Assembly (NCBI GenBank): GCA_019648995.1
Contig: BLXT01008590.1
Span: 5,510-49,373 of the forward strand
DNA from: Plakobranchus ocellatus
Taxonomy: Eukaryota > Mollusca > Gastropoda > Plakobranchidae
DNA: 43,864 nt
Reading direction: 5' to 3'
The notes beneath the pieces are model-generated. The model was not told where the DNA came from and made no database searches. It saw only the letters and a program-made list of their open reading frames with translations. Shown here one piece after another: positions 12,244-23,007 of the stretch. Position 1 is the stretch's first letter. Each line of letters opens with the position of its first letter. The position numbers and the translations under genes are program-made.

Positions 12244-12611
12244 TGAAATAGGTGAATTATGTCTTTTAAATGATAGTTTGGTGCTTCTTTAAATCTCTTT
12301 GTCATTGCCGCGGTTTCAAAATATAACGTATTATTTTATTTTTCAGCACAAGTTTTCGAATGTGTGAGTGTGTGTGGGCGCCTATGTGTGTATGTGTGAT
12401 TGCCGAAAATAGGTTTGTTGAAATAGAAAATATAACTCAGTAAGTATTCCTTGGTTTTTATTTACTATATGCGACACTAAGATAGGCAGAGTATGTTCCA
12501 CAAAAAAAAACAAAAAAAAACAAAAAAACATTAAGACTGTGTATAGAGCGATGTAGGAGAAGTGGCAGAAACGTCAAGCCTAGATGTCGTTATGCCTTTT
12601 ATAATATAGAT
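12244..12611 (+). repeat. Dispersed repeat, copy 2 (~370 bp)
   Basis: Same family and orientation as 9409-9787. It ends with TTTTATAATATAGAT and is followed within about 40 bp by a long (GATA)n tract, suggesting that the repeat's 3' end seeds or carries a microsatellite. Confidence 0.7.
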
Positions 12612-12648
12612 ATGCATATACACATAATTATATAATATACACATATAT

Positions 12649-12649
<1 letters not shown>

Positions 12650-12721
<72 letters not shown>

Positions 12722-12773
12722 GGATGGATGGATGGATGGATGGATGGATGGATGGATGGATGGATAGATAGAT
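12650..12773. repeat. (GATA)n-(GATG)n microsatellite
   Basis: About 18 GATA units, then about 11 GATG units, then two more GATA units. The sharp switch of unit reflects a point change spread by slippage. Confidence 0.97.
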
Positions 12774-14549
12774 AAATTATGTATAACATGTAGCATGCGC
12801 TTAAAGTCTAATGGTACGAAAGAAGTGAACCGATTTCGTAAGGAAAAGAGGAGCGCAAAATGAAAAAAAAAAAAAAAACTTACTTGACGTAGGTGTAGAA
12901 CGTGTTTCATTTAAGAACTGATTTTTTTAGGACCCACCTCAAAAAATATAATGGGCGTGAGATAAATCTAAAATACAGTAACCTTTTTCAAAGGAGTAAA
13001 CCTACAGATCTCATCCTTTTCTAGATTTGTATGTTTTGATTTATGTATTTGTTTATATTTTACTTAGAGTGCGTTAAATAACATCTAGAATAGGTCTCGA
13101 TCTATAGGTTTACTTATGTACGAGGAGTATAGATCTACAGTTGAACAAAATACCAAAAAAACAAAAAAAAACACGGTTTCTTTTTTTTTTCAAAAAGACA
13201 CAATCTTACTTTAAAAAGTCAATTGAAACAAGATAAATAAATAAATAAACAAACAAACAAACAAATAAATAAATAAATAAATAAATAAATAACGGGGGTC
13301 TAGAGAAGAATACAAAGCTTTAACAGTAAATACGACTGTGCAGAGAACATACTTATATTGTAAGTAATGTCGGTGGATATCCGAAGAAAATACTGCAGCA
13401 GATATGTTTGGAATGGTTTATGCAGCTAATATAACAATGCTTTTGCCAAAATCTTTTTTCCTCAATATTTAAAACACAACATGTGTGCTAATTTAAAATT
13501 TTCTGCAGCAATTATGTTCTGGAAACTAGCCTATCGGTCAGACCCTATTACATTTCTATTTGCATATTTCTTTGAAGATGAAAAGTTATTATATATTTTA
13601 TTATTGCAATCATCATCACATGTAACAACATTTTATTCACCAATGGAACTTCATCTATAATCACAAAGTGCAGACTGGGTACACGTATATAGCGCCAGTT
13701 ATTCCAATAACGTAAGGATAGAATGTTGGTGTCCACCTAAGGCCAAACCCACACTAGCCTTTGAGCCGGAGTGGTGAAGCAGCGGCTAGGGCAGTTTGGC
13801 ACTAACCCAGCCCGGTCGTAAAACTGATTGTGATAGCATCGCGCGCATTGTATTATGCCATTATCTCGGGGTCAAATGGTACACACCAACGAGCTGTGCT
13901 GGTCCCTCACTGGCTGGCAAAACAAAGCCCCACTCAGCATTATTTACAGAAAAGAAAGAGCTGCAAGAATGAAGTTGGCGACGTTTTGGTTCAAATCCAA
14001 ACTCAGAAAAAGCAATTATTAGCCTACAAATATACTTTTAAAGTCTGAATGTATCTTTTTACTTATTTTTGTGCAATTGATTCTTTGAAATCTATCTTTT
14101 AATGTGAATGAAGACTAATCCATATTTAAATATAGATATAGGAGTCTAGATCTAGACGAGAACATTATTATTATATTATATCTAAATTATACAGATCAAT
14201 TTTCTCACGAATTCTAATAGAATTTCCGTGAAATCTCGCTTTGCATTTAGACCTATGAGCGTTTCTATTATGCTCTTTGAAATTTTATATTTCGTTTAAG
14301 AATGTAGGTCTACATCAGGGCAGAATTTTATTTCCTAATGGAGCCTAAAATTCATCTAAAACTGTCCTCATTCTCATCTTCACAAGACACATTATTAATA
14401 CGGAGAAAAACATGATATATTGGAGATTTTTACTCTTAAATTTAATTCATCAAAGTAAAGAAAAACCCTTTTCAACAATTCCTCACTTTATTTATGCACT
14501 TTAGATTTGTCTTCGATTCGATAGTCTACTATTCTAGACTACAATTAGA
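12774..14549. other. Intronic DNA with an (AAAT)/(AAAC) tract
   Basis: It holds a tetranucleotide tract of AAAT and AAAC units at about 13223-13291. A G+C-richer patch at about 13745-13830 (CCGGAGTGGTGAAGCAGCGG) might be a SINE remnant but lacks clear promoter boxes. Nothing else was recognised. Confidence 0.4.
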
Positions 14550-15975
14550 TCGCGCCAACCCGGTGCTGAACTTAGCCAGTCTTTGGAAAAGCTTGATAAG
14601 TTCAGAACGCGGCACTCCGTCTCGTATTGGGTGCTCTACGGAGCACCCCAATTGCGACCCTGGAGCTCGCAGCCAGATGTAAGCCGCTTGGACTCAGAAG
14701 GGGTGAGCAAAGAGAGGTACCTTCGAACCGGCGAAGAAGCACCATTGAAAACAATGGTGGAAGATTTTGCCACGCAACACCAGAGAATCAAGAAAGTGTC
14801 AGTCCTCAACGTGGCTCATGACCTCTCAAAGAAATACAGCGTGCCCACCGATCGGGCACCGCTACCCGTGCCATTATGGGCCCCCGAGACGGCACACCCC
14901 CCACCCCCTCCCCCTTGAAACCTGCTTTACATCAGACCGATGGGCAGAAAGGACGAAACGTGCCCCCTCGCTATGAGAGCCCTGTCACTTGAAACCATTG
15001 CCAGATACGGAAGAGTCGGACGGCTCCTCATCCGGGGGCACGGGGATTGGCGGCTGCGGGATCTACTTCCTTTGGCCCGACGGTAGCACAACTCGGATAT
15101 GCGGACTAGTAGGAGATCGATCGTGCAGCTATGAATGTGAGCTGATGGCCGTCACGGAATGTCTACAAGTCGTCATAGAGAAGCAGCGGGATGGAGCCGC
15201 GCTACCGGGCGTGGTCATCTTTACCGAATGCAGGGCTTTGGTGCAGGCCCTCGGAGGTTCTGGAAGTGAAGGTGTGGGAGAGGCGGTGCTGTTAGCGGAC
15301 TACTTGCTGAAGACAGAGGCAGCGCAGACAGTGGTCCAGTGGATTCCGTCCCACGTTGGGGTCCTCGGCAACAATATAGCCGATGGACTAGCAAACGAGG
15401 GAAGGTCAATGCCACAGCCACGGAAAACACTAACTCTGTCAGACGCTTGGTCGGTTTTGCAACGCGGCACCGCCAGGCTCTGGAGTGCCACTCAGTTGTC
15501 AAATGATGAAAGTTTCCCTCATTTTTATGAAGCTTACAAGGCGGGTGATTATTTACAAAGTCTGCCCAGGAGTGACGCTGTACAAATCTTTCGTGCAAGA
15601 GCGAAACACACGCTCTTCCTGGCGGACCGAGCACGACACGGTTGGTCCGAGACTACTGCCTGTCGTTTTTGCGGTGAACAGGAAGAAACGGTTACGCATG
15701 TTTCATCCGAATGCCGGGAAGTGGTCGAACACCGCCCTAGCGGATGGCCCGATAAGCCCGTGAACGGAATCCTCTGGAGCGCTGACCAGTTGTCATGAGT
15801 ATGGCAGCTAAAATTATGCGGAAGTTCCTCCGAAGAGCCATGCAGTAAATGAGGAGATCAGGCTCCGGCATTTATCCCAGGAAAAGGGCGGCCTCCATCA
15901 GCCCATGAAGCACAGCAGCGTCTGAACCGCGCGGGTGCTTTCTTTTTAAAGGTAAATGGGAATAAGCTGAGGATC
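14550..15975 (+). mobile_element. 3' end of a LINE carrying an RNase H domain (copy 1)
   Basis: It begins in the thumb of a reverse transcriptase (QNAALRLVLGALRSTPIATL, about 14595-14655), passes a spacer, and then has a 269-codon open stretch (14989-15798). That stretch encodes an RNase H fold: SDGSSSGGTGIGG, YECELMAVTECL, VIFTECRALVQAL and IPSHVGVLGNNIADGLANEG. The third acidic site reads TEC where TDC is usual. A CCHC-like knuckle follows (CRFCGEQEETVTHVSSEC). The last codons (FLRRAMQ) are in another frame, and the RT thumb spacer is also frameshifted, so this is a 5'-truncated dead copy. An I- or R1-like clade is likely because of the RNase H. It ends at the LTR at 15981. Confidence 0.75.
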
Positions 15976-15980
15976 GCGTG

Positions 15981-16994
15981 TGTTGCATAAACGCAGGCCT
16001 CATGACTAAAGTGACTAGGCCGTCATCGGATCGTATAGTGGGTTTTATCTATTGGCTCAAACCCTTCACTGTGACGCCTGGCACATCAAGGCTTCCTAAC
16101 TGATACTTTTACATCACACAAACATGACAGATCCAGTATTTTGAATTGATGCAATAACACGTTTCATCTGGTTATAAAGTTTACTTGACTACATACTAGG
16201 ATATAATATTATAAAGAGCATTCTAAGGTTATACATGCATGTGCTGCTCGCTGGGTGGCGTAGACTCTACATTCTAATGTTCTGGAAATAAGAACAGCTA
16301 ACCTAACCTATACTTCTAGCCCTACTCTAAGGTCCCCCCTCCCCATACAGGGCGAGAAATTTAAAAAAAAATACATGTTTAGACTTCGAGACCTTCCTAA
16401 ATAAAAAAAAAAGACTATAAAAAAACTAATAAATTGACAACAGCTATTCGAGCTTTGCTCGTGGCTACATGTCTTTACATCTATCTCTCTGCTCTCAAAA
16501 ACAACTACCTCTACCTCGGCATCTGAACAGGCGTAAAGTTACACTAACTGAATGATCATCGTACATATAGGCTCAGAGAAAGTCAAGGTGGGGTCTTGGG
16601 CGGAAACAGTATTGTTTCTTTAAGAAGACACATACAAAGACACTAAAAAACGACTGAATAGATCGTGGTGATTTATTTCGACAAGCTGGGCCCGAGAAGG
16701 TGCCAGCAATGAGTAACGTTACCCCTGAATAATTAGACGTACCGCAAAAGCACCTATGGACCTGAGAAAAACAAATGACACTAAGAGTTTCTTCCCTGAA
16801 ACCGGTATTTAACCAACATCAGATTTCCTCTCCACGGGTGAGAATTCTCTGCCCGAAATTTATGCTTCTAGTTTGGTGGTCTAGCGGCAGATCGTTACTT
16901 TGATAAAAAAGAGTAGTTGAAAACAGATACACGTGAGACAACCATTCGGGAATGAATAATGACTGACAAGGGAGTGGGACTGAATAATGTTACA
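15981..16994 (-). mobile_element. LTR of a second LTR retrotransposon (family B), 3' LTR position
   Basis: Minus-sense, it begins TGTAACATTATTCAG and ends near TATGCAACA, 1014 bp. It is preceded by a purine tract (AGAAAAGGAGGGA), as expected for a 3' LTR next to its polypurine tract. It aligns over its full length with the solo LTR at 40209-41232 in the opposite orientation, with many scattered differences, so these are old copies. The superfamily cannot be assigned from the LTR alone. Confidence 0.75.
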
Positions 16995-17417
16995 TCCCTC
17001 CTTTTCTTATAAAAAAATGAGACTATATCTCCATTTTTTCCATCTGAGTAGCCCTAGCTCTAGGAAACAAATAAACTCCAATTCATGCTTCAACTCGTGA
17101 GCATCACCTTACATGTGCATCAAGTTCATAAATAATCTCAAAACTGGCTTGATATTACAGTTGCTTAAAATACGTGATTGAACCTTCAACTGGTTGTCTT
17201 TGCCATCCAGCGAATATATATATAGTACATCATTGTCACAAAACACATGGTCATAACAAAGACACGAATTCATCAAATGAATACAACATCCCGCCACCAA
17301 AATTAGGTATCATCATCAAACATCAAAAGTATACAAAAGTCAGCAATTCCATATCAAATAAAGTACGTGTCCATCTACTGGAATAAAAATACTAAAAACT
17401 ACGGCTAAACAACGTCA
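16995..17417 (-). mobile_element. Polypurine tract and 3' internal tail of LTR family B
   Basis: The purine tract lies at 16995-17008. Farther in, about 400 bp of internal DNA has no recognisable coding domain; a 63-codon minus-strand frame shows no known motif. This tail directly abuts the gypsy-like element at 17418, so the rest of family B's interior is not present here. Confidence 0.55.
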
Positions 17418-17592
17418 ACGGTCCCCGAACATCTTATCATCTAACGTATCTAGAACATGCGCACTAAAGCTATCGGTTTCCCTTGCCTTATTTCCTGTGG
17501 GTGTTGTGCATACCCACGACTGTGACCTTATATTACGAAACATAAACAACCGCCCCCTAACGCGAAGTGGCGACAAATGGCATTTTGTTACA
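17418..17592 (-). repeat. 3' LTR sequence of the Gmr1-like element
   Basis: 175 bp matching 24582-24756 with about 7 differences. Minus-sense it starts TGTAACAAAATGCC, right after a polypurine tract (GAGGGGGGAGAGA, about 17593-17605). It borders the tail of LTR family B. Confidence 0.8.
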
Positions 17593-17661
17593 TCTCTCCC
17601 CCCTCATGACAAAAATTCCATTAATTTTTGGAACTAAACAATCAACGACTACAAAATGCTA

Positions 17662-19092
17662 TTACTCATTAAGCCGCGACAGAAAATCCGGCCCATGTTT
17701 ATCAATACCCCTGACGGACACAAGACGGAATCGGTATTGATGTAGGAGTAATGCCCATCTCATCAACCTGCCGTTTTCCTTGTTCAGGTAAAGAAGAGGA
17801 GCATGATCAGTCTCCACGATGAATTCCCTGCCATTAAGGTAGATGCTCAAATTTTTAACAGCCCAAAATAGCGCTAAGCATTCTTTTTCCACCACAGAGT
17901 ACCGCTGTTCTCTTGGTAGAAGTTTCTTACTTGATTATACCACAGGGAATGTTCCATCTTCGTATTCCTGTTGAAACACAGCACCAACTCCCGTGTCTCT
18001 TGCATCCGTTGCTAGGATGAAGGGTCTCTCAAAGACTCGGAGTCTGAGCACTAGCTCTGAAGACAAGCATTTCTTTACATATGTGAATGCTCTCTCTTGT
18101 GGTTCTTCCCATCGAATGTTGTTTGGCATGCCAGCCCTCGTGGCATCGGTTAGCGGACTCACCACCGCTGAGAAGTTTGGAACGTAACGTCGATAGAATC
18201 CTGCTAGTCCAAAGAAGCTCCGCAGCTGCTTCTTGGTTCGAGGTGGCTCTGCGTTCCTAATTGCTTCCACTTCGCTTGCAGTGGGCGCCAGTTTTCCATT
18301 TCCGATTTGGTGTCCCAGGAACTCTACTTGTTGAAAACCTAGTGAACATTTCGAGGGTCGTGCTGTCAATCCAACATCCTTGAGTCTTTGTAGCACTAGT
18401 TGTAGTCCCTTGACATGGTCGTCCCATCTCGCATGATGCACGACAATGTCGTCGATGTAGCTTTTGACATTACTGAGCCCCGACAATACCTTACGCATCA
18501 TTCGCGAGAATGCCGCGGGCGCACCTTGAAGTCCAAAATGCAGGACTCTGAACTGCATCAATCCAAGTTCCGTTGCGAATGCAGTCATTGGTTTGGCTGA
18601 CTCTGCAAGAGGAATCTGATAATATCCTTCCGACAGATCAATTTTGCTGACGAAATTGCTTTCTATCCCTATCTGCTGGAATAAGTCATCCAGTCTTTCC
18701 ATTGGTTCTGCGTCAAATTCAGTAGTATTGTTTAAATCTCTGAAGTCCACGCAGTGTCTGTTTGTACCATCTTTTTTCTTGACCACTACTGCCGGAGACC
18801 AGTATGGCCTCTCTGATGGCTCGATGATGCCGGCATCCAGCATCGCCTTTATTTCCTCACGTAGAGTTTCTTTCAACGCTTGAGGCACCGGATATGGTTT
18901 CTTACGTATTAGGGTGGTTGAGGTGAGTTTTAGGTCATATGTATAAATGTTGGTGCGTCCTGGCACGTCAGTCATGACATACTTAAAGTTCTTTAGAAGC
19001 TCTTTCAGTTCATCCCTCTGCTTTTGAGTAAGATCACTATTTATAAGCACATCCTTCAGCGTCTCTGTTTGTTTAAGAGTGGGGTTCTCCAA
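17662..19092 (-). mobile_element. Reverse transcriptase-RNase H region of the Gmr1-like element
   Basis: The region encodes a gypsy-type reverse transcriptase: the KKKDGTNRHCVDFRDLN block, the KIDLSEGYYQIPL block, the catalytic box SYIDDIVVHH, EFLGHQIG, and the connection FFGLAGFYRRYVPNFS. An RNase H follows, with FILATDARDTGVGAV and VEKECLALFWAVKNL. It is the last coding region before the polypurine tract and 3' LTR, confirming that integrase is not downstream of it. YIDD with this context is gypsy-like; copia elements normally show YVDD with different flanks. Confidence 0.85.
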
Positions 19093-19095
19093 CCT

Positions 19096-21258
19096 TCACT
19101 CTTGGTCATTTTCAGCTTCTTCTTCCACCCTTGCTGCTACTGCGCATTGCAGGATACCGTTATCTTGATCAATATCGCCGCCTCGCTGGTAAAATTTCTT
19201 TAGCAGATTAGCATGGTATGTGCGCTTACGTCCGTTGACGTCAATGATGTAGCTGTTGTCCCCAACTTTCTTCTCCACATGGAAGGGTCCTTGCCACTTG
19301 AGTTGTAGTTTGTTGCTTTTAGTTGGTAGCAAAATCAATGCCTTGTCTCTAACATAAAATGACCTTGACTTGGCCCTTTTGTTAAAGTGGGTCTTGTACC
19401 TGGATGACGCTGAACTGAGATTCTGTTGGGCTAGTTTGATGACCTCCTCAATCTTCCCCTTCAGATCTACCACGTACTGGTAGGTAGTTTTCACTTTGTC
19501 TTCCTCGATCTCCTTGGTCCACAATTCACGTAGAATTGTCATAAGACCACGCACTGGCCGACCAAACAGAAGATGAAAGGGCGAGAAGCCCAATGATTCT
19601 TGAGGTGCCTCTCGATTAGCGAAGAGCGCTGCGCTAATATAACGATCCCAATCCTTGGGTCTATCAGCTGCAAGTTTCTTCAACATGCTCTTTAAGGTGG
19701 CATTAAACCTTTCTACCAACCCGTTGCACTGCGGGTGATACGGTGACGTAGTTAGCTGTCTTATTGACAAAAGCCTGCAGATTTCTGCCATTAAATCTCC
19801 CTGGTCACTTAGGATCTCCTTCGGGATTCCTACCCGACTGAGGATGTCTACCAGTGCTTCCGCTACTGCTTCTGTTGTAATGGACTTTAGTGGTACAGCC
19901 TCTGGATAGCGAGTGCAGTAGTCCACAAGCACGAGGATGTACTTGAAGCCGCGCTCCGACGATGGAACAATTGGTCCGACCAGGTCCACAGCTACTCTTG
20001 AAAATGGTTCATCTATAAGCGGTACTGTAGATACTGGAACTTTGGCCGTTTGTCCTTTGGGGGATGACCACTGACACTCATTACAGAACTGACAATATCT
20101 CTTCACATCCTCCCAAATGTTGGGCCAGAAGAACTCTGACAGGATTTTGTCAGTTGTCTTCTTTGCAGCAAGATGTCCTCCCACTATATTGTCGTGGGCC
20201 GCTTTCATTACCCTGTTTCTAAGGGTTTGAAGGACTACTACCTGCTTGCTGCCTTCTTCAACATTCCTGTGTCCTACTGTGAACATCCTAATGAGAATGC
20301 CCTTCTCGTCATACCCGTATTTCGTACTGTTTTCCTTGTCAGACGTACGGGTTTCTCCTGTGTCTGCAAGTTTCCTGCATATAGCCAAGGGTTCGTCCTG
20401 CTCCTGTACATTTTTCAGTTCGATTATTGAAATAACATTATCTATGGGAGGCGAGGTCAATAGAGGCTTGGTCCGTCGCATTTTCCCGGCCCGAGTCTCC
20501 ACTGCCATGACGTCCTCCTGTGGCTTGTATATTTCTTTGTTTTCTGGTGGTGGCTCAGGTAGAGAAATACCAGGGCACTTGGCACCTGGGATGTTTCCAA
20601 GAATGACGTCATACATTGGATTGGCCATTTCCAATGCTGACACCTTTCCCGTGAAATAGGGGGATTCCAGATGAGCTTCTGTTACTGAAGCGAGTACAGC
20701 CTTGCCGTCTGCAAGGTAAACGTACACTTGTTGTTGTTTCCCATTTTTCTTAACGTGTTGCTTCACTAGTCCTTTCCTGACCACAACGCAGCTGCTTCCA
20801 CTGTCACGCAGCACTTTGACCTTTTTCCCGTTCACCCAGCCATCAACGACTGGCATTTTGGGAGAGGTCTGTACATGGCCGGAACATGCGGCCGACAACA
20901 TTGGCAGAGTGCATCCGCACTTCAGTTCGATGTGGTTGTGGCTTGGACAATTCACACTTTGGTGATCGGAAGATGGCGGCTCGGCGCCCCGTGTTATTGC
21001 TGCTACATTCTTTCTGCTTTCTCGCCTTTTCTTTTCCCAGCACTCATCCACTCGGTGGTTCCGCCGATGACAGAAAGTACAGTATTTTTCCGTTACGGCA
21101 ATCGAGGCTTGAACTTTCGCCCTGCAGTCTTTTTTCATGTGCCCCAAACGATTACAACGGTGGCACCTTAAATTGTTTGCTGGTGTTCCCGTGCTCGCTG
21201 CTGCCCCAAGCGGTGTCGATTTAACTCCACCTTTTTCCGTGTTGGTGAGTACTGTCAT
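19096..21258 (-). mobile_element. Zinc knuckle-protease-integrase region of the Gmr1-like element
   Basis: In order: a CCHC knuckle (CHRCNRLGHMKKDC) and a second Cys/His cluster (CTFCHRRNHRVDEC); an aspartic protease with LRDSGSSCVVV and VILGNIPG; an integrase with the H2C2 zinc finger (HDNIVGGHLAA then CQFCNEC), a DDE core (AVDLVGPI, LSDQGDL, NGLVERFNATLKS); and a C-terminal GPY/F-like module (WQGPFHVEKKVGDNSY ... YHANLLKKFY). Protease and integrase are contiguous, with no reverse transcriptase between them, which is the unusual feature. Confidence 0.85.
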
Positions 21259-21259
21259 T

Positions 21260-22053
21260 CCTTTGAGAATGCACCGCTGGTGCCATGGGCCTCCACATAC
21301 TTTTCTGCCAGATCGACCAATTCGTCCGCCGACTTGGCTTTCTTTCCTTAAGAAATACCACTAAGTCCCTGCTGAAAGCGCTCATTAGCTGTTCCTGGAC
21401 GAACAAGTCTATGAGGTCCTCAGGGTTTCCTTTGTTCTTTCCTGACAGCTCAATCTATCGGTCTAGATACCCGACAATCCTTGTCTTGAACTGACTTATC
21501 CTTTCCCCTTGCTCTGGTCGGCACTTGCGAAAGCACTCTTGAAAGCCATCTTGCGTTAAGTTGTAGCGCTTTAAAATTCGGACTCGCTCAGACGCGTATA
21601 GACGTCCTAGGCTTTTCCTTTCAGAAACGCACTCAGGTGTATTGCCCAGTCTGATCTGTTCCAGCCGTTGACGCTTGCATATCTTTCAAAGCGTAGGAGG
21701 TAGCTGTCGATTTGGTCCTTCGCCTCTTCAAAGCATGGCAGCTGAGGACTTTTTACCAGTGAGCTCCTAACTGGTGGGCTTCCCTCCGAGAGAGCTGGAG
21801 AAGCGGCTTGTGGCGTGCTGTTCACTGACCGAAGCCTTTCCAGTTCTATCTGTTTTTCCGCCAATGCGGCCTGCTCTTTAATCTTCTCCCTTTCTTCTTT
21901 GATCCTCAAAGTGAGAGCTTCTCTCTCCTCTCTCTTAGCTTGTCGCTCATCTTCGAGTTGTTTGTCTGCCCATTTCCGCAACTCTTCTCCGTGCATTCCC
22001 ATTTTTCCTCCAACTTTTATCAACTTTTGAAGCTGTTTCTCTACGTCAGCCAT
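21260..22053 (-). mobile_element. Gag region of the Gmr1-like element
   Basis: The region starts with MADVEKQLQKLIKVGGKMG and a charged coiled coil rich in Glu, Arg and Lys (about residues 25-75). A capsid-like part follows with LPCFEEAKDQIDSYLLRFER and WAIHLSAFLKGKA. This pattern resembles Gmr1-like Gag, from which the vertebrate SCAN domain is thought to derive. The leader between the 5' LTR and gag (22054-23007) holds no recognised gene. Confidence 0.7.
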
Positions 22054-23007
22054 TTTGAATTAGACTACAATTAATTCAGTTACTCACAAAACTGATTCTT
22101 ACAAACCCTTAAAATTAGAGTCTAGTTGACCTTTAACGAAGATAAAGTCAACTAATCACAACAGATAATATTCGCCCAAGGCAATAAATTCACTCTGATT
22201 GCCACAGCCAGTGAATAATACAATTATGCAAATATATAAATATAAATAGTACTCGACTTCTCGTGGCCTAGTCCCAGCCAAAGAATTTAAATTGTAATAC
22301 TATAAACCGTATTCACAACGGTTATTCCCCTGACTCTCGCGGTCAGTTTACAATACAATCAATTGTACAAACTTTTTTGTATAAATTACGGTGACGTCCC
22401 GCCCGTCAAAATATAGTTATTTGTAAATAACGCTTTATCCTTCAGCCTGAGGTGGCCGTATCAAATCGTATTTTACGTTAACAAACGGAGCTATCTATAA
22501 GAGCTCACTAAGAAGCAAAGCCTGGGATGGCTTCTCTTAGCTGATTGTGATACCGGTATTTCTGTTAATTTAGTATTCGCTTAACGCTTAGCCTGGGGTT
22601 GACTAAGGCGCGTCCCTGCACCCTGCTGCTTTATCCACAGTAGGGAAAAATTATTTGTTTATCTTTTCTTATTCATGCACGAATACCTCGTACTTGTCGC
22701 AAGTTATAGGGACCTTTTGTACCTGAACCTACACGGCTCGTTAAGCTAATGAATTCCTGAGATCCACTGCCCTTAGCAACCCTGTCAGACACTCTTACCG
22801 CATCTGGCCGTTAACCCGTGAAAGTTTAAATACTGAGGTCGTTAACAGTGACTAAAGCCAAATTTTACAACCATAACATGCGTAATTAAACATCGGTGCA
22901 CTAAGTAGTCTACTATATTTGTGTTTTGATGACAATAAAGGATTATCTCAAACGCTCAGTTACCCCGCAGCCGTGGGTTAGCGATCACGCCAATCGCGAA
23001 CACAGAT

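Noticed and set aside
15221-15634. A 137-codon minus-strand frame
   Set aside because: It is antisense to the RNase H domain of the LINE, whose motifs are on the + strand.
20173-21364. Overlapping + strand open frames of 66-137 codons
   Set aside because: They are shadows of the zinc knuckle-protease-integrase region on the other strand and have no motif of their own.
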